A stretch of 64,000 bases of DNA from Torulaspora globosa (taxonomy: Eukaryota > Ascomycota > Saccharomycetes > Saccharomycetales > Saccharomycetaceae): NCBI RefSeq assembly GCF_014133895.1, contig NC_050731.1, positions 620,001-684,000 on the forward strand, in the 5' to 3' direction. A program made the position numbers and the translations under genes. Each line of letters opens with the position of its first letter. Within the stretch, counting starts at the first letter, position 1. The notes below the pieces were generated by a model that was not told the DNA's origin, searched no databases, and saw nothing but the letters and a program-made list of their open reading frames with translations. This document shows positions 26,728 to 39,500 of this stretch, piece by piece.

Positions 26728-29229
26728 ATGGAGACGAATGATGAGAATAGAGAAGATAGAGACGTGGAGAGAATTCCTGACGAAACTTTCAGGCATCGAA
26801 ATGGAAACAAATGGGAAAGACTGCTGAAGCCAGGGGTAATTCTTGTTCTTCTGGTCTGGGGCTCCGTATTACTTGCAAAGACTATAAGCAATTTGGAAAG
26901 ATGCAATAACAACGGAGAAGACGTTGATTCTGGCTATCGAGTACCGAACTCTTCCCACACGGAAGACGGCTCTTTGAAGGTCTCTCTGAGAAACGTGAGA
27001 AACGGCACTTTCGTGCCTAGCCTCAAGTCATTACAATGGATTAGCACTCCCGACTCGCATGTTGCTGACAAAGGTCTGTTTTCCACAGTTTCGAATGAAA
27101 CCCATGTTGTGAGATCTGTATTCGATGAAGGTTTCTCGCAGGTACTTTTGGAAGGTAATTCCTTTAAGTTCGAGGGCGAAAGCTATAAGGTTGATTTGTT
27201 GGTGACGTCACCGGATTTGACTAGATTACTTATCAGGACTGAAACCGTTTCTAATTGGAGACACTCTACCTTTGGGTCGTATTTTGTGTACAACAATGCC
27301 ACGTCTCAATTTGACAAAATAGGTGACAACCTGTCACTGGCCATTTGGTCACCCAACTCAGTGGATATTGCCTACGTGCAGGATAACGATATATACATTT
27401 ATTCTTGCAAGGATCGCCGAACAGTGAGAAGGGTCACAGATGATGGTAGCTCTCAGGTTTTCAACGGCAGACCAGATTGGGTGTACGAGGAAGAAGTCCT
27501 AGAAGACGACAGGGCGTTATGGTGGTCTCCCAAGGGTGACTATTTTGCGTTCTATAAGATAGACGAAACCGCAGTTGGTGAATTTGTCATACCTTACTAC
27601 GTGCAGTCTGATGAGGATGTGTATTCACAACTTCGAAGCATCAAGTACCCGAAAAGTGGGACCCCTAACCCTAAAGTCGGGCTTTGGATCTATGACCTTA
27701 AGGATGGTTATGCGTATTCTGTAGATCTGGGCTATGACGAGAAAGATCCCGAGTCATCTCTTCTTGTCACGGAAGTGACTTGGGTTGGCGAGTCAAAACT
27801 GATCACAAAAACAACTGACCGCTCTTCTGATACACTAACGGTTTTCTTTGTCAATGTATCCACAAGAAGTTCAGAACAGGTGAGGAAAACATCCTCCGAT
27901 GGCGGCTGGTGGGAAATTACGCATAATACATTGTACGTTCCACAGAATGTATCAAGCGGCAGACATTCTGATGGATACGTCGATGTAATGCCGATCAACG
28001 GATTCAATCATCTCGTTTACTTCTCTCCAGCAAATGATACGGAACCAAGGGCTTTGACAGAAGGTAAATGGGAAGTCGTTAATGGACCAGCTGCGTTTGA
28101 TTATGAAATGAACATTGTCTATTTTTTTGGGACGAAAAAGTCATCTACTGAAAGACATTTATATGCGGTTAATTTAGCTGAACCAAAGAAGCTGATCGAG
28201 GTGACTGATACATCGAAAAGCGGAGTTTACGATGCTTCCTTTTCTGCAGGTGGCAGATTCGCCCTAATTACCTACAAAGGTCCCGGTATTCCGTATCAGA
28301 AAATTGTGGATTTAAGGTCATTGAAAACCGATAAAGTAGTAGCTGGAAATGTGATTGGCAAGACCCTGTACTATCTGGAGAAGAACCAAGAATTAAAGGA
28401 AGTACTCCGTAAATATGCGGTTCCTTGCAAGAAGTTCCAAGAGCTAAATCTTGGGGCCGACGATAACGGTGATGACGTAGTAGTGAATTCATACGAGATT
28501 CTGCCCAATGACTTTAATGAGACAAAGAAGGACTATTATCCAGTCTTCTTTTATGCATACGGCGGGCCAAACTCGCAACAGGTTTTGCAGAATTTTGCAA
28601 TAGGTTTCAATGAGGTGATCGCTTCCCAGCTGGACGCAATTGTGGTAGTAGTAGACGGCCGTGGAACCGGGTTGAAAGGCACGCACTTCAGGTCTTTAGT
28701 TCGCGACAGACTTGGCGATTACGAAGCGCGCGATCAAATATCTGCTGCTGCCCAGTACGGCGCTAGAAGCTATGTCGATGCTGACAAGATTTCCCTGTTC
28801 GGCTGGTCATACGGCGGCTACTTAACGCTGAAAACTCTCGAGAAGGACGCTGGCACGCATTTCAAGTACGGAATGGCAGTGGCCCCAGTAACTGACTGGA
28901 GGTTCTACGATTCGGTTTACACTGAGAGATACATGCACACCCCACAGGAGAATCCCGAAGGCTATGAGATGGCCAGTGTTGCGAACGTAACGGCGATTGC
29001 GCATGCCAAGAGATTCCTATTGATGCACGGAACCGGGGATGATAATGTTCATTTCCAAAACTCCCTAAAGTTCTTAGATCTGCTCGACTTGCACTCTGTC
29101 GAGAACTATGACGTACAGGTCTTCCCAGATTCCGACCACAGCATCAGATACCATAATGCCAACACTATTGTCTACGACAAGCTACTTTCGTGGGCCAAAC
29201 TCGCCTACACGGGGCAGTTCATCGATTGA
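26728..29229 (+). CDS. DAP2: Vacuolar membrane dipeptidyl aminopeptidase B
   Basis: The 833-residue type II membrane protein belongs to peptidase family S9B. A cytosolic tail of about 30 residues precedes the anchor at about 33-52 (VILVLLVWGSVLLAK). The lumenal part has an eight-bladed propeller region with several NxS/T sites, then the hydrolase domain. The catalytic Ser is residue 694 in GWSYGGY, the Asp lies in GTGDDNVHF and the His in DSDHSIRYH. It removes X-Pro or X-Ala dipeptides in the vacuole. STE13, the Golgi paralogue, has a longer cytosolic tail, so DAP2 (YHR028C) is preferred, and synteny with YHI9 and RPN1 agrees. Confidence 0.95.
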   Translation: METNDENREDRDVERIPDETFRHRNGNKWERLLKPGVILVLLVWGSVLLAKTISNLERCNNNGEDVDSGYRVPNSSHTEDGSLKVSLRNVRNGTFVPSLKSLQWISTPDSHVADKGLFSTVSNETHVVRSVFDEGFSQVLLEGNSFKFEGESYKVDLLVTSPDLTRLLIRTETVSNWRHSTFGSYFVYNNATSQFDKIGDNLSLAIWSPNSVDIAYVQDNDIYIYSCKDRRTVRRVTDDGSSQVFNGRPDWVYEEEVLEDDRALWWSPKGDYFAFYKIDETAVGEFVIPYYVQSDEDVYSQLRSIKYPKSGTPNPKVGLWIYDLKDGYAYSVDLGYDEKDPESSLLVTEVTWVGESKLITKTTDRSSDTLTVFFVNVSTRSSEQVRKTSSDGGWWEITHNTLYVPQNVSSGRHSDGYVDVMPINGFNHLVYFSPANDTEPRALTEGKWEVVNGPAAFDYEMNIVYFFGTKKSSTERHLYAVNLAEPKKLIEVTDTSKSGVYDASFSAGGRFALITYKGPGIPYQKIVDLRSLKTDKVVAGNVIGKTLYYLEKNQELKEVLRKYAVPCKKFQELNLGADDNGDDVVVNSYEILPNDFNETKKDYYPVFFYAYGGPNSQQVLQNFAIGFNEVIASQLDAIVVVVDGRGTGLKGTHFRSLVRDRLGDYEARDQISAAAQYGARSYVDADKISLFGWSYGGYLTLKTLEKDAGTHFKYGMAVAPVTDWRFYDSVYTERYMHTPQENPEGYEMASVANVTAIAHAKRFLLMHGTGDDNVHFQNSLKFLDLLDLHSVENYDVQVFPDSDHSIRYHNANTIVYDKLLSWAKLAYTGQFID

Positions 29230-29358
29230 GCTGCTTCCAGCAAGGTTGAGACCTGCTATTGTCCGCAAATGAGGCTCGAACCGCCTCTTACTGCCAATTA
29301 GTTGAGCTTAATCATCGGTTTATTTGATATTTTCGTACAGAACGATATTTATATACTC

Positions 29359-29367
29359 GGTGGCAAA
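29359..29367 (+). promoter_or_regulatory. PACE element (Rpn4 site) upstream of RPN1
   Basis: GGTGGCAAA is a perfect proteasome-associated control element, 88 bp before the RPN1 ATG. Rpn4 uses it to coordinate proteasome subunit genes in Saccharomycetaceae. Confidence 0.8.
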
Positions 29368-29454
29368 AGACAGTAATACAAAGGGATCCTAGACCAGAGT
29401 ATATTCCATAAGCATTAGTTCCAGAGTGAATTGCCCATCTTCAAAGACTCAAGA

Positions 29455-32361
29455 ATGGTGGAAGAGGCTGATAGAAGAGAGGAGGAGGCTCACGAACAAG
29501 TTGCACATCTTTCCAAGGAGGAGAAGCCGCGTAAGGACAACAACAAGGAAGAAGAGGAACAACTGTCGGATGAGGACCTCAAACTCAAGACTAATTTGGA
29601 GCAATTAGTTGAAAAGTTAAAGGGAGATGATAAAAGTTTGTATGAACCATCTTTGAATGAGTTGAAAGAATCGATCAAAAGCTCGACGAGCTCAATGACG
29701 GCCGTACCTAAGCCATTGAAATTTCTACGGCCGTTCTATCCCAGTCTGTGCGGGCTATATGATAAATGGAGTGATGGGGCTTTGAAGGCGTCTCTTGCAG
29801 AGGTTTTATCTGTATTGGCGATGACTTACTCTGACAATGAGAAGCACGACTCTTTGCGATATGCGCTTCTCGCTGGCGCCAAAAACATTGAGAGCTGGGG
29901 TCATGAGTACATTCGTCATTTGGCATTGGAGATTGGAGAAGTATATAACGACCAGATGGAGAAAGACGGCTCAACAAAGGAGAACTCCGAGGAATTGGAG
30001 GGCGAGAGCAGTAAATGGACTTCACAAAAATTCTCCAAGGGTGAAATACTTGACTTATCACTGGAAATTGTTCCTTACTTTATGAAACACAATGGTGAAA
30101 CAGATGCCGTGGATCTACTACTTGAGATCGAAGCTATTAACAAACTGCCCCAGTTCACTGATGAAAATACCTACGAAAGAGTGTGCCAGTACATGGTGGC
30201 ATGCGTACCTCTGCTGCCACCACCTGAGGATGTTACTTTCCTACAGACAGCCTACTCAATATACCTGAGGGAAAATCAATTAACCGAAGCGCTTTGCTTG
30301 GCTATCAGATTGGGAGACGAGTCCCTTGTTAGAGCTGTTTTTGATGCCACCTCAGACGCTGTTGTCCACAAACAGCTTGCATATATTTTGTCCTTCCAGA
30401 AATCGTCGTTCGAATACGAATCGGTTCAAGATATTATCGGTAACACAAAGTTGTCGGAGCACTTTTTATACCTTGCCAAGGAACTGAATTTGACTGTCCC
30501 TAAGGTTCCAGAGGATATCTACAAGAGTCATTTGGATAGCTCAAAATCAGTGTTCTCAGGTACAGGCTTAGATTCAGCGCAGCAAAATCTGGCAGCCGCT
30601 TTTGTAAATGGTTATATTAACCTGGGATACTGTAATGATAAAATGATTGTCGACAACGATAATTGGATCTACAAGACAAAGGGGGGCGGTATGACTTCGG
30701 CTGTGGCTAGCATTGGTTCCATTTTCCAATGGAACTTGGATGGTCTACAGCAATTAGACAAATATCTATATTTGGAAGAACCAGAGGTCAAGGCTGGTGC
30801 CTTGCTTGGTATTGGTATTTCTGCATGTGGTGTTCACGATGGGGATGTCGAACCAGCTTTGCTGTTGCTTCAGGATTACGTTACAAACTCAAATACTAGT
30901 ATCAGCTCGGCTGCCATCCTAGGTCTCGGTATAGCCTTTGCCGGCAGCAGAAATGAGGAAGTACTTGGGTTGCTGCTACCGATTGCTGCCGATACTTCAC
31001 TACCACTAGAGACGTCCGCTATCGCTTCCTTGGCGTTAGCTCACATATTTGTCGGTACTTGTAACGGCGATATCACTGCATCGATCATGGACAATTTCCT
31101 GGAGCGTTCAAGTGGAGATTTAAAAGCTGAATGGGTTCGCTTCCTAACTTTGGCGTTAGGTATAGTGTATATGGGCCAAGGTGAGCAAGTCGATGATGTC
31201 TTAGAGACGATAAGCGCGATTGAGCACCCTATGACGTCTGCCATAGAGGTCTTAGTAAGCGCCTCTGCATATGCGGGGACAGGTGATGTGTTATTGATCC
31301 AAGATCTTCTGCATCGTTTAACCCCGAAGGCTTCTAAGAAAGAAAATGCTGAGGATGCCGAAGAGGAGGATGAAACTGCTCAGGCTAATGCGATTAGTGA
31401 CTTTTTAAATGATCAGACCAATGCCGAGGAAAAGAAGACACCAGCTGATCATGATATGCAGGCCGACAGCGGCGAAGAAGGCGCTAATGAGGAAGTTAAG
31501 AAAACCGAAGAAACTGAAGAGGCCACTGAAGGAGAAGAAGCAGGCGATGATGCTGACGAAAAAAATCGAGTCATAGCTGACGAGGCATCATATGCTGTCT
31601 TGGGTATTGCGATGATTGCACTGGGCGAGGATATCGGAAAGGAAATGTCTTTGCGTCATTTCAGTCATCTGATGCATTATGGTAACGAGCAGATTCGTAG
31701 CATGGTTCCATTGGCAATGGGTCTTGTCTCCGTTGCTGATCCACAAATGAAGGTCTTTGATTCATTATCCCGTTATTCGCACGATGCTGATCTGAACGTG
31801 TCTATGAACTCTATATTCGCTATGGGTTTGTGCGGTGCCGGTACGAACAATGCTAGATTAGCCCAGTTGCTGAGACAACTGGCTAGCTACTATTCTCGTG
31901 AACAAGACGCGCTATTCATCACGAGAATCGCTCAGGGTTTAGTTCACATGGGTAAGGGTACGATGACACTCGATATGTTCAACGACGCCAGCGTGCTGAA
32001 TAAAGTGGCATTGGCATCTTTACTTACTGTTTTGGTCGGCCTAGTTTCTCCAAGCTTCATGTTGGAACATCACCAGCTGTTCTACATGATGAACAGTGCT
32101 GTGAGACCCAAGTTCATCCTGACGCTCAACGAGGAGGGTGAACCTATTAAGGTTAACGTGCGTGTCGGGCAAGCAGTCGACACGGTGGGCCAGGCGGGTA
32201 AACCAAAGACCATAACTGGCTGGATTACCCAATCCACCCCAGTTCTCCTCAACCACGGCGAAAGAGCAGAGCTAGAGACCGACGAATACATCAGCTACAC
32301 AAGCCACATCGAAGGCGTTGTCATTCTGAGAAAGAATCCCGACTATGAAAAGGAGGAGTAA
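29455..32361 (+). CDS. RPN1: 26S proteasome base subunit Rpn1
   Basis: The 968-residue non-ATPase subunit of the 19S regulatory particle is a receptor for ubiquitin and for UBL proteins such as Rad23, Dsk2 and Ubp6. The N-terminus is highly charged. Two sets of PC repeats are visible as alternating AxLGxG and ALGxxxxG segments (about 400-620 and 710-860). They are split by an acidic stretch near 620-710 rich in Glu and Ala. The C-terminal LRKNPDY is conserved. The ATG at 29455 is taken as start, as the upstream frame begins with TTG. Corresponds to YHR027C (993 residues). Confidence 0.96.
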   Translation: MVEEADRREEEAHEQVAHLSKEEKPRKDNNKEEEEQLSDEDLKLKTNLEQLVEKLKGDDKSLYEPSLNELKESIKSSTSSMTAVPKPLKFLRPFYPSLCGLYDKWSDGALKASLAEVLSVLAMTYSDNEKHDSLRYALLAGAKNIESWGHEYIRHLALEIGEVYNDQMEKDGSTKENSEELEGESSKWTSQKFSKGEILDLSLEIVPYFMKHNGETDAVDLLLEIEAINKLPQFTDENTYERVCQYMVACVPLLPPPEDVTFLQTAYSIYLRENQLTEALCLAIRLGDESLVRAVFDATSDAVVHKQLAYILSFQKSSFEYESVQDIIGNTKLSEHFLYLAKELNLTVPKVPEDIYKSHLDSSKSVFSGTGLDSAQQNLAAAFVNGYINLGYCNDKMIVDNDNWIYKTKGGGMTSAVASIGSIFQWNLDGLQQLDKYLYLEEPEVKAGALLGIGISACGVHDGDVEPALLLLQDYVTNSNTSISSAAILGLGIAFAGSRNEEVLGLLLPIAADTSLPLETSAIASLALAHIFVGTCNGDITASIMDNFLERSSGDLKAEWVRFLTLALGIVYMGQGEQVDDVLETISAIEHPMTSAIEVLVSASAYAGTGDVLLIQDLLHRLTPKASKKENAEDAEEEDETAQANAISDFLNDQTNAEEKKTPADHDMQADSGEEGANEEVKKTEETEEATEGEEAGDDADEKNRVIADEASYAVLGIAMIALGEDIGKEMSLRHFSHLMHYGNEQIRSMVPLAMGLVSVADPQMKVFDSLSRYSHDADLNVSMNSIFAMGLCGAGTNNARLAQLLRQLASYYSREQDALFITRIAQGLVHMGKGTMTLDMFNDASVLNKVALASLLTVLVGLVSPSFMLEHHQLFYMMNSAVRPKFILTLNEEGEPIKVNVRVGQAVDTVGQAGKPKTITGWITQSTPVLLNHGERAELETDEYISYTSHIEGVVILRKNPDYEKEE

Positions 32362-32505
32362 TACTGATATCGTGTATGCATAATCTTCCGCTCTGTAAAT
32401 TATAATAAATACTGCAACGAAACTTGAATAATCAGATTTCTTCTTCTCTCGAATACGTATAACGAGAGTGCCTTTATAGAAATGTACATAGATGCTGTCG
32501 TTGTA

Positions 32506-33150
32506 TCATTGAAAGTCTCCAGCTTTGGCAGCCATCAGCAGACCGACAATCAGGCCCAGTAAACCCAGGATAGAGCCAAAAATCTCAATGACCAAGATCT
32601 TGACAAACAACGAAGAATCGGCTGCATCTGACACAGCCGCAGTGGCACCCGTTATGCCGACTGCCACACCGCAAATCAAATTCGAGACACCGACTGTGAT
32701 ACCAGCCCAAAACAATGAGTAACCGGTGTATAAGTTCGATTTCGACAACAAGGTCTCGGAAGACGCTACAGTCAGCTTGGAGGAAAACACAATCGCGATG
32801 ATCAAACCATAGATGGCCACAACCTCACAGAAAATGATAGAGATAAGATTCTTGGTAGTAATTCTAGGAGCACGCACACCTGCACCAATGATCGAGGACC
32901 CGGTGATAAAGATACCCCATGCAGCCCCGACAACACTCAGTCCTATGCAAAAGCCAATACCCAAATTAGCCCACATGTAAGGCGAAGATCTAGCTAAGAA
33001 CTTCCCAATGTTGATGTCCGTACCGTGTCCCGTGAATACCTTATAGAACACATAGATTAGCACCACAGTCAGTATGAGCCAATTTACAAATTTCCAGAAC
33101 GAAAATTTTCCCACTAAAGAATCATCTTTCGACTCCTTTAGGACCACCAT
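32506..33150 (-). CDS. VMA16: V-ATPase V0 subunit c''
   Basis: The 214-residue proteolipid sits in the c-ring of the vacuolar proton pump. It has five hydrophobic segments, the first being the extra N-terminal one that marks c''. The two tandem c-like hairpins include [17 protein letters not shown] and the FCEVVAIYG segment whose Glu carries the proton. Length equals yeast Vma16 (213, YHR026W). Divergence from RPN1 is convergent here, with 144 bp between the stop codons. Confidence 0.97.
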   Translation of the reverse strand: MVVLKESKDDSLVGKFSFWKFVNWLILTVVLIYVFYKVFTGHGTDINIGKFLARSSPYMWANLGIGFCIGLSVVGAAWGIFITGSSIIGAGVRAPRITTKNLISIIFCEVVAIYGLIIAIVFSSKLTVASSETLLSKSNLYTGYSLFWAGITVGVSNLICGVAVGITGATAAVSDAADSSLFVKILVIEIFGSILGLLGLIVGLLMAAKAGDFQ

Positions 33151-33413
33151 CTCGAACGCAACCTCCTAGATCCACAGAACTCCTCCAGAGGCTAGATTCC
33201 TGTGGCATCTTGATCTTCTCTACCCTGTATTATGGGATTCCTTCAATAACTTAGGTTATTGCAGCCAGCTTAGCTGCGACAGACCGGGTAACCCACCTGG
33301 CGACAGATAATACCGAATATTCGACAAGTGTCAGTAAATAAAACGAAGGTTCAGGATTCTCATAGTCTGGTTTGGGCGTTTGTATTTGTACGTCAATTCT
33401 ATCTAAACGATGT

Positions 33414-34487
33414 CTAAAGTTCTTCGACTGTTGCGCCGTCGTAAGCAGGGTCCAGCAGCTTCCAAGCGCACTGGACGTTCTTCTTGGCAAATCTGTTGAT
33501 GATCTCCAGGGCAATGTCTTCGAAGTTCTCTGTGGCGACAGCAAGGATCGTGGGACCAGCGCCAGAGAGACATATGCCGAGCAAGCCTGGGTAAGTGGAG
33601 GGGGTGACGCTCGACAGGATCTCGGTTAGTCCCGGGATCAAGGTCTTTCTGTATGGTTGGTGCACGCGGTCTTGCATTGCCGGGTAGATCAAGTCAGGGT
33701 TTGGAGGATCCATTGTCAATGCGGTGGTCAAGACTGCAAGCCTCTGCAGATTGAAGACGACATCTGGCGTGGTGTAGGCCTTTGGCAGCACGCCTCTCGA
33801 GTCTGCGGTCGAGAGCTCGAACGCTGGAATGATCGCAATGCACTTGATCTTGGGGTTCCACTGATATTTGACATGTCTGCCGATGTCGGTAGGTGGCAAT
33901 GGCGGGATCAATCCGGTGTCCTCGCCACCGCTCGGCTCAGGCAACACTTCGCTTAGCGGAATTTCACGTCTCTCGACTTCCTGTGGCGTCAAGTCTCGCA
34001 AGAAAGAGCCGCAGAAACCACCCATCATGGCGGCGGTGATGTTGTCTGGATGGCGCTCGATCATCAAACAGTAATCCAACATCCTTTGCTTCGAGTAGTT
34101 CAATTTGCCAACTTCGCAACCAAGCATCACACCGGCGACCACCGCTGCGCCCGACGAGCCAAGACCGCGTCCCAGCGGGATCGGATTATGCACTCGCACC
34201 TTGGTCCCGCATGGGAAACTTCTTATATTGTTGCAGCGTAGAACGTACAGTGCCGTTCTGGTGATCAAATTGGCGTCAGACTGCAAGGGCACTGAGTCGT
34301 AGCCCTCACTCTCAGGTGTATAACTCAACTTACAGTTGTTGGCATCCTCATTTGTCTCGTGAGCTTGCTTGGGATCAATTGACACTTCCAACTCTAGAAA
34401 CAACGAAAGGCCGATCCCAAGCACATCGTAACCTGGACCGATATTCGCGGATGAAGCGGGAACTGTAATCTTGAAGGAGCGAGTCAT
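33414..34487 (-). CDS. THR1: Homoserine kinase
   Basis: The 357-residue GHMP kinase phosphorylates homoserine with ATP, a step of threonine synthesis. The ATP-binding motif GRGLGSSGAAVVAG is near residues 95-110, the N-terminal PASSANIGPGYD block gives the GHMP motif 1, and GLLGICLSGAGPT near 310-322 is motif 3. Length matches yeast Thr1 (357, YHR025W). A Gcn4 core TGACTCA is 86 bp upstream. Divergent from MAS2, as in S. cerevisiae. Confidence 0.97.
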   Translation of the reverse strand: MTRSFKITVPASSANIGPGYDVLGIGLSLFLELEVSIDPKQAHETNEDANNCKLSYTPESEGYDSVPLQSDANLITRTALYVLRCNNIRSFPCGTKVRVHNPIPLGRGLGSSGAAVVAGVMLGCEVGKLNYSKQRMLDYCLMIERHPDNITAAMMGGFCGSFLRDLTPQEVERREIPLSEVLPEPSGGEDTGLIPPLPPTDIGRHVKYQWNPKIKCIAIIPAFELSTADSRGVLPKAYTTPDVVFNLQRLAVLTTALTMDPPNPDLIYPAMQDRVHQPYRKTLIPGLTEILSSVTPSTYPGLLGICLSGAGPTILAVATENFEDIALEIINRFAKKNVQCAWKLLDPAYDGATVEEL

Positions 34488-34921
34488 TATAGCAAAGTTG
34501 ACTACTCAGACGCTAATCTTGGAGCTGCAGAAGAGCCAGAAACCAACGATACTGATCCTAAAGTTGACATTTGACTCATAGTTTAGCTCGAGATGAAGCT
34601 TCAAATTGCCAAAATCTCGATATTTTTCAAATCACTTCAAACGTCAATAAATTTCCTTTTTGAGACATATGTCCCGAAAGGGATACAGTTGTCTCAATCA
34701 GGTAATAGTTAAGTTCTTAGTTGAAAAAGCCAAGTTATAATGAATTTGAAGCTTGAATAAGGCCATGGAAATCGGCCGTTTGGAGTACTGGTGACATCTG
34801 GATCCTGATCTGCTGGAACTATTCATATTTTGGAAGGGAATCGTGAGAATTAGCTGAAAAAACCGGCCAATTTCGGGTACATTTGGTCAAAAGTGAGTAG
34901 GTAAAGACTGGGATTATCATA
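34488..34921. promoter_or_regulatory. Divergent promoter region THR1 / MAS2
   Basis: The 434-bp spacer contains the Gcn4 core described separately. Nothing suggests a further gene. Confidence 0.5.
34573..34579. promoter_or_regulatory. Gcn4 site in the THR1-MAS2 promoter
   Basis: A perfect TGACTCA core, 86 bp from the THR1 ATG, fits general amino acid control of threonine synthesis. It is the only exact match in the 434-bp divergent spacer that I found. Confidence 0.65.
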
Positions 34922-36373
34922 ATGCTGAGAAACGCTACCAAGAGAGCATTCTCGAAGCTGAGTAGCAGCACTTTCCAGCTGTCGAAGCTACCAAACGGAT
35001 TGAAAGTTGCTACATCGGGTGAGCCGGGCCATTTCAGCGCTCTGGGTCTGTACGTTGGAGCAGGCTCACGGTTTGAATCGAGAAACTGCAAAGGCTGCAC
35101 TCATATACTTGATCGACTGGCCTTCAAATCTACGAAAAACATAGACGGCAGAACGTTTGCAGAAACTTTGGAATTGCTCGGTGGTAACTATCAGTGTACG
35201 TCTTCGAGAGAGACGATGATGTATCAGGCGTCTGTTTTCAATCAAGATGTGGAAAAGATGCTCAACCTGATGTGTGAAACAGTCAGATACCCCAAAATTA
35301 CGCAGGAAGAGTTGGCTGAACAAAAATTGACCGCTCAGTACGAGATTGACGAGATCTGGCTAAAGCCGGAGTTGGCACTGCCGGAGCTTTTGCATACAAC
35401 GGCCTACTCTGGAGAGACTTTGGGCTCGCCGTTAATTTGCCCCCGAGAATTGGTACCTTCGATCTCGAGGTATTACTTGATGGATTACAAGAACAAGCTA
35501 TACACACCGGCAAATACCGTTGCGGCTTTTGTGGGCGTGCCACACGACTTGGCTGTGCAATATGCTGAGAAATACTTCGGTGACTGGGAATCTAGTCATC
35601 CTCCAAGAAACCATGTACCCTCCATATATACCGGTGGCGAGACTTGCATCCCACCTGGGCCTGTCTTCGGAAACTTGCCAGAACTAGCACATATTCAAAT
35701 TGGTTTTGAAGGGCTGCCCATTGATCATCCGGACATCTACGCTCTGGCCACTTTGCAAACCCTGCTTGGAGGAGGCGGCTCATTCAGTGCAGGCGGCCCT
35801 GGTAAGGGCATGTACTCCCGATTGTACACCCACGTATTGAACCAGTATTACTTTATCGAAAACTGCGTTGCATTCAATCACTCATACTCGGACTCAGGTA
35901 TCTTTGGTATATCAGTGTCGTGCATACCGCAAGCTGCTTCTGAAGCTGTCAGGGTCGCTTTGGAACAGTTTACTAATACGTTTGCTAATGAAAAATTGAG
36001 ATTAACAGAGGAAGAGGTTTCTCGTGCCAAGAATCAACTGAAATCGTCCCTTTTGATGAATCTCGAATCAAAGTTGGTAGAACTGGAAGACATGGGAAGG
36101 CAAGTTCAACTTCACGGACGCAAGGTCCCAATACAAGAAATGATCGCTAATGTCGAGAAGTTGACACCTCAGGATATTTCTCGTGTGGCAGAAACTGTCT
36201 TCACTGGTAAAGTAAACAATAATCCTGCTTCGAGTGGAAAGGCTACAATTGTAATGCAAGGTCAAAGGGAATTGTTTGGAGATGTACAAGCCCAGTTAAC
36301 GGAATTCGGTTTGGGCAACTCCACCAGACTCTCAGACACGAAAAGTACAATTAAAAAATCAAGGTGGTTTTAA
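34922..36373 (+). CDS. MAS2: Mitochondrial processing peptidase alpha subunit
   Basis: The 483-residue protein is the substrate-binding partner of the catalytic Mas1 in the matrix peptidase that removes presequences. The N-terminus [19 protein letters not shown] is itself a presequence. The glycine-rich loop [19 protein letters not shown] at about 288-306 is the alpha-MPP hallmark for substrate handling. The HxxEH zinc motif of the beta subunit is absent at the matching site (HILDRL), as expected. Corresponds to YHR024C. It converges on MYO1 with 194 bp between stops. Confidence 0.96.
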   Translation: MLRNATKRAFSKLSSSTFQLSKLPNGLKVATSGEPGHFSALGLYVGAGSRFESRNCKGCTHILDRLAFKSTKNIDGRTFAETLELLGGNYQCTSSRETMMYQASVFNQDVEKMLNLMCETVRYPKITQEELAEQKLTAQYEIDEIWLKPELALPELLHTTAYSGETLGSPLICPRELVPSISRYYLMDYKNKLYTPANTVAAFVGVPHDLAVQYAEKYFGDWESSHPPRNHVPSIYTGGETCIPPGPVFGNLPELAHIQIGFEGLPIDHPDIYALATLQTLLGGGGSFSAGGPGKGMYSRLYTHVLNQYYFIENCVAFNHSYSDSGIFGISVSCIPQAASEAVRVALEQFTNTFANEKLRLTEEEVSRAKNQLKSSLLMNLESKLVELEDMGRQVQLHGRKVPIQEMIANVEKLTPQDISRVAETVFTGKVNNNPASSGKATIVMQGQRELFGDVQAQLTEFGLGNSTRLSDTKSTIKKSRWF

Positions 36374-36567
36374 ACATGAAATGAAAAATGTCATTATTCT
36401 ACTATACATGATACAAAGGTGGCACACAGTCGTGCGTGTGCCATCCCACTTAGTATCTCCTAAAATGGAGGTATAATAGTCTCCACCTCCCTGTATATAA
36501 AACGTTGAGAATCCAACGCTGATCTGGGATTTTATGCATCAAATTCGCTCGAGCGGCGAATAAGCTC

Positions 36568-39500
36568 TCATTTAGCGCCTGCCAATGACTCGTATTTTTG
36601 CCTCCAATATAAGGATTCCTTTTCTTGATCTTCTATTTTTTCCTGTAAATTAGTGTTATCTCGGACAGTTTTTCTCAAAGTTAACTCCTGCTGGGCAATA
36701 CGTCTTTCCATCATGCTGATCTGCTCAACGTATTGTAGGAGTTGTTCCTCGGTTTTTTTCTTACCCTCTTTTGCTGCTTCAAGATTTTGAGCGTCGGAAG
36801 AACTCTTGCGATTCAGTTCCTCGATTATTCGTTCAAGGTTTCTTGTTTTCTTCTTTTCCTCATATTTCAGTTCAGATTCGCTGGAAACAAGAGTTTCGAG
36901 TTCGTGAATTCTAGATAACCATGCCTCTTTTTCAGAGGAGTCTGCTAGCTGGGCTGTTAAATCATCTATTTTGCTAGAAAGCAGAGAGTTCTTTTTTACC
37001 TCAGATTGGTTCTCCTCATAAAGATCGATGTTTTTCTGTTTCTCCTCCTTCAAATACTTCTTTAGTGTATCAACATCGCTGTGCAATTGCTTCACTAAAG
37101 ACTCGTTCCTCTTGTCCTGCTCTCCATACAACCTTGACGTCTCTTCAAGATATTTGACTCTATCTGCAAGATCGCTCTTCTCGCCGGAAACTTTCTCTAG
37201 TGCTTCGCTGGTGCTTTGATACTGCTGCTTCAGCCGTTCAATTTCCTGCTCCAGATGTGATTTCTGCGCTGAAAGCACATCCAAATTTGTGGTAATCGTT
37301 CTGACGTGCTCTTTGGCTGCATTCAATTCCTTGCTTAGACCGTCTTCTGTCGCATCAGCAGCATTTTTCGCGTCACTCAATTTGCCTACCAGTTTTTCGT
37401 AGTGGTTTATTTGACTCAATAAGTCACTTATTTTGGCCTCACAGTCGTTGGATGCAGTTTGCAAATCGTACTTCAATGCTGCAACCTCCTTTTTGAGGTC
37501 TGTCTCGCTCTTCATATATAAGTTGATTTGCTGCTTTAGGTTATCGATTTCATCAAAGTAGCGTGAGTTGTCTTCTTCCTGAGCCAGGCGTTCTTTTAAA
37601 TGCCGTAGATCTTCGTTCAAAACCTTGTTGATCTCCTGCACTTTTTTTAGTTCGAGCAGAGTTTCCTGCAGCTGGATATCAAGATTACTTCTTTCAGTAT
37701 CGCTTTCCCACAGTTGCCTATCTTTTTGCTTGATTTGGATTTTTAATTTCTCGATCACCTCGGCCATGTTTTGGACATCAGCTTCAGCTTCCTGCAAGTT
37801 ATGTAAATACTCTCTCGATCTTGCCTCATTGATATGTAAATCATTCAGACAACTCTCGTATTGATGTTTTTGCTGCTTTACTGTAACTGTCATCAGCTCA
37901 TTTTGTCGTTCAGTCGCTTCAAGGTCCTTCTGTAATCTCTCGATTTGCTCTGATAATAAGCTTTCTTTTGCACTAGATTGCTTAGCTTCACGATTCAAAG
38001 CTGCTAGCTTTTTCTCCGTATCGGCCAGTATTTCCTGCAATTTGTAGTTTTCCAACTTATGAAACCGTACTTCATCAGCGTATTTAGAAACGCTTTCACG
38101 GTTAATGAAAATATCTCCTGATGTGTTTGTTTTGTCCCTCAATGGAAAGGAGCGAAGTCTGTTTTCTAGTGATTTGGCACGCTCTTCGCTTGCCTCATAT
38201 TTAAGCCTGTAGATATCGTGGGATGATTCTGACCTTTGGATCTGGGTGAATTTACTATGTAGCGCCGCGGCTACATTCTCCGCGTCATAGCGTGATTTTG
38301 TCTCAAGTTCTAATTGTCGCTTCAAATGATCCACTTCTAAAAGGAGTTTCTCGGTATTAATCTCTGAAGGTTTCAGCTGCCCGAGTTCGGCTTCAAGGTT
38401 CACCGGAAGCTTTGCGTCCCAAATAATCTTTTTCAATGTCTTCACCTGGCTATGAGCAATTTGGGAGTCGAATGAGGAAGATGCTAGCCGCGTTTCCGTG
38501 AATCTCAGTCTGGAAAGCAAATCTTTTTTCTCCTCGATGGCCTCGTCCAGTTTTCTGTTGAGTTGCTTCAAGTGTATCCTCAAGTCTTCATTTCTTATCA
38601 AATTCTCATTTTGGCTGTCATGAGACAAAATGGGACCGTTCTCTGTCTCTTTGGAGATTCTACCGTCCGTTACATGAGTAGAGATTTTCTGATTCAAATA
38701 GCGATTCAAAGAGATTTCTTCCGCTAGCCTTCGTTTCAAGTCCTTGATAGCAGTATTTTCGTTTCCATTCTTCTCGCCCTGGACCTTGACGTCGGTAGAT
38801 TGTTTCTGTAATTGCTCACATTTTTTTTCCAGCTCCTGTATTGTGATTTTTAGAGACGATGCGTGAGCCCTTGTAGATTTAAGCTCGCTGACAACTTTTG
38901 CATGCTCTGCTACCGTATAATCTCTTCGGCTGGATATAGTATTAAGCTCCTCTTGGAGTGACTTGACTTTACTCTCCAATCTATGAAGATCACTCTCACG
39001 GGCCTTCAAATCGCGGCTAGCTCCTTGCTTTTCCTTCTCTAACACATTGAGCCGTTGGCGTAGATCGTTATTTTCGGAGACTAGCGCTTGTAACCGACCC
39101 ATCGCTGCATTACAATTCTTCTCCAGGGTTGCCAACTTGCTATCTAAATTCTGTTCCGAGTTATTCAATTTCTGCTTCAAATTATTGATCTCATCTTGTT
39201 TTGCTGATTCGACGTTCTTCAATTGATCTACGTCTCTGTCAAGTTTTTGTTTCGCCTCTGATAATGCCGTAATTATCTGTTCCTTCTCAGCTATGGTGCG
39301 CTCAAGCTCCTTGACCCTTGTCTGAAGCGAACGTTTGTCCTCTTGCAGTTGGTTCAACTTAGCTTCGTCTTCGTCAGACATTCGTTTTATCCTTGACACT
39401 TCAGAAATTGCAATTTCGTGCAGTTTTTGCATTTCAGCTTTCTCTTCTTCATATTTCTTTATCTGCTCATCAGCTTCTTCTAATTTTCCTTGTAGACTAA

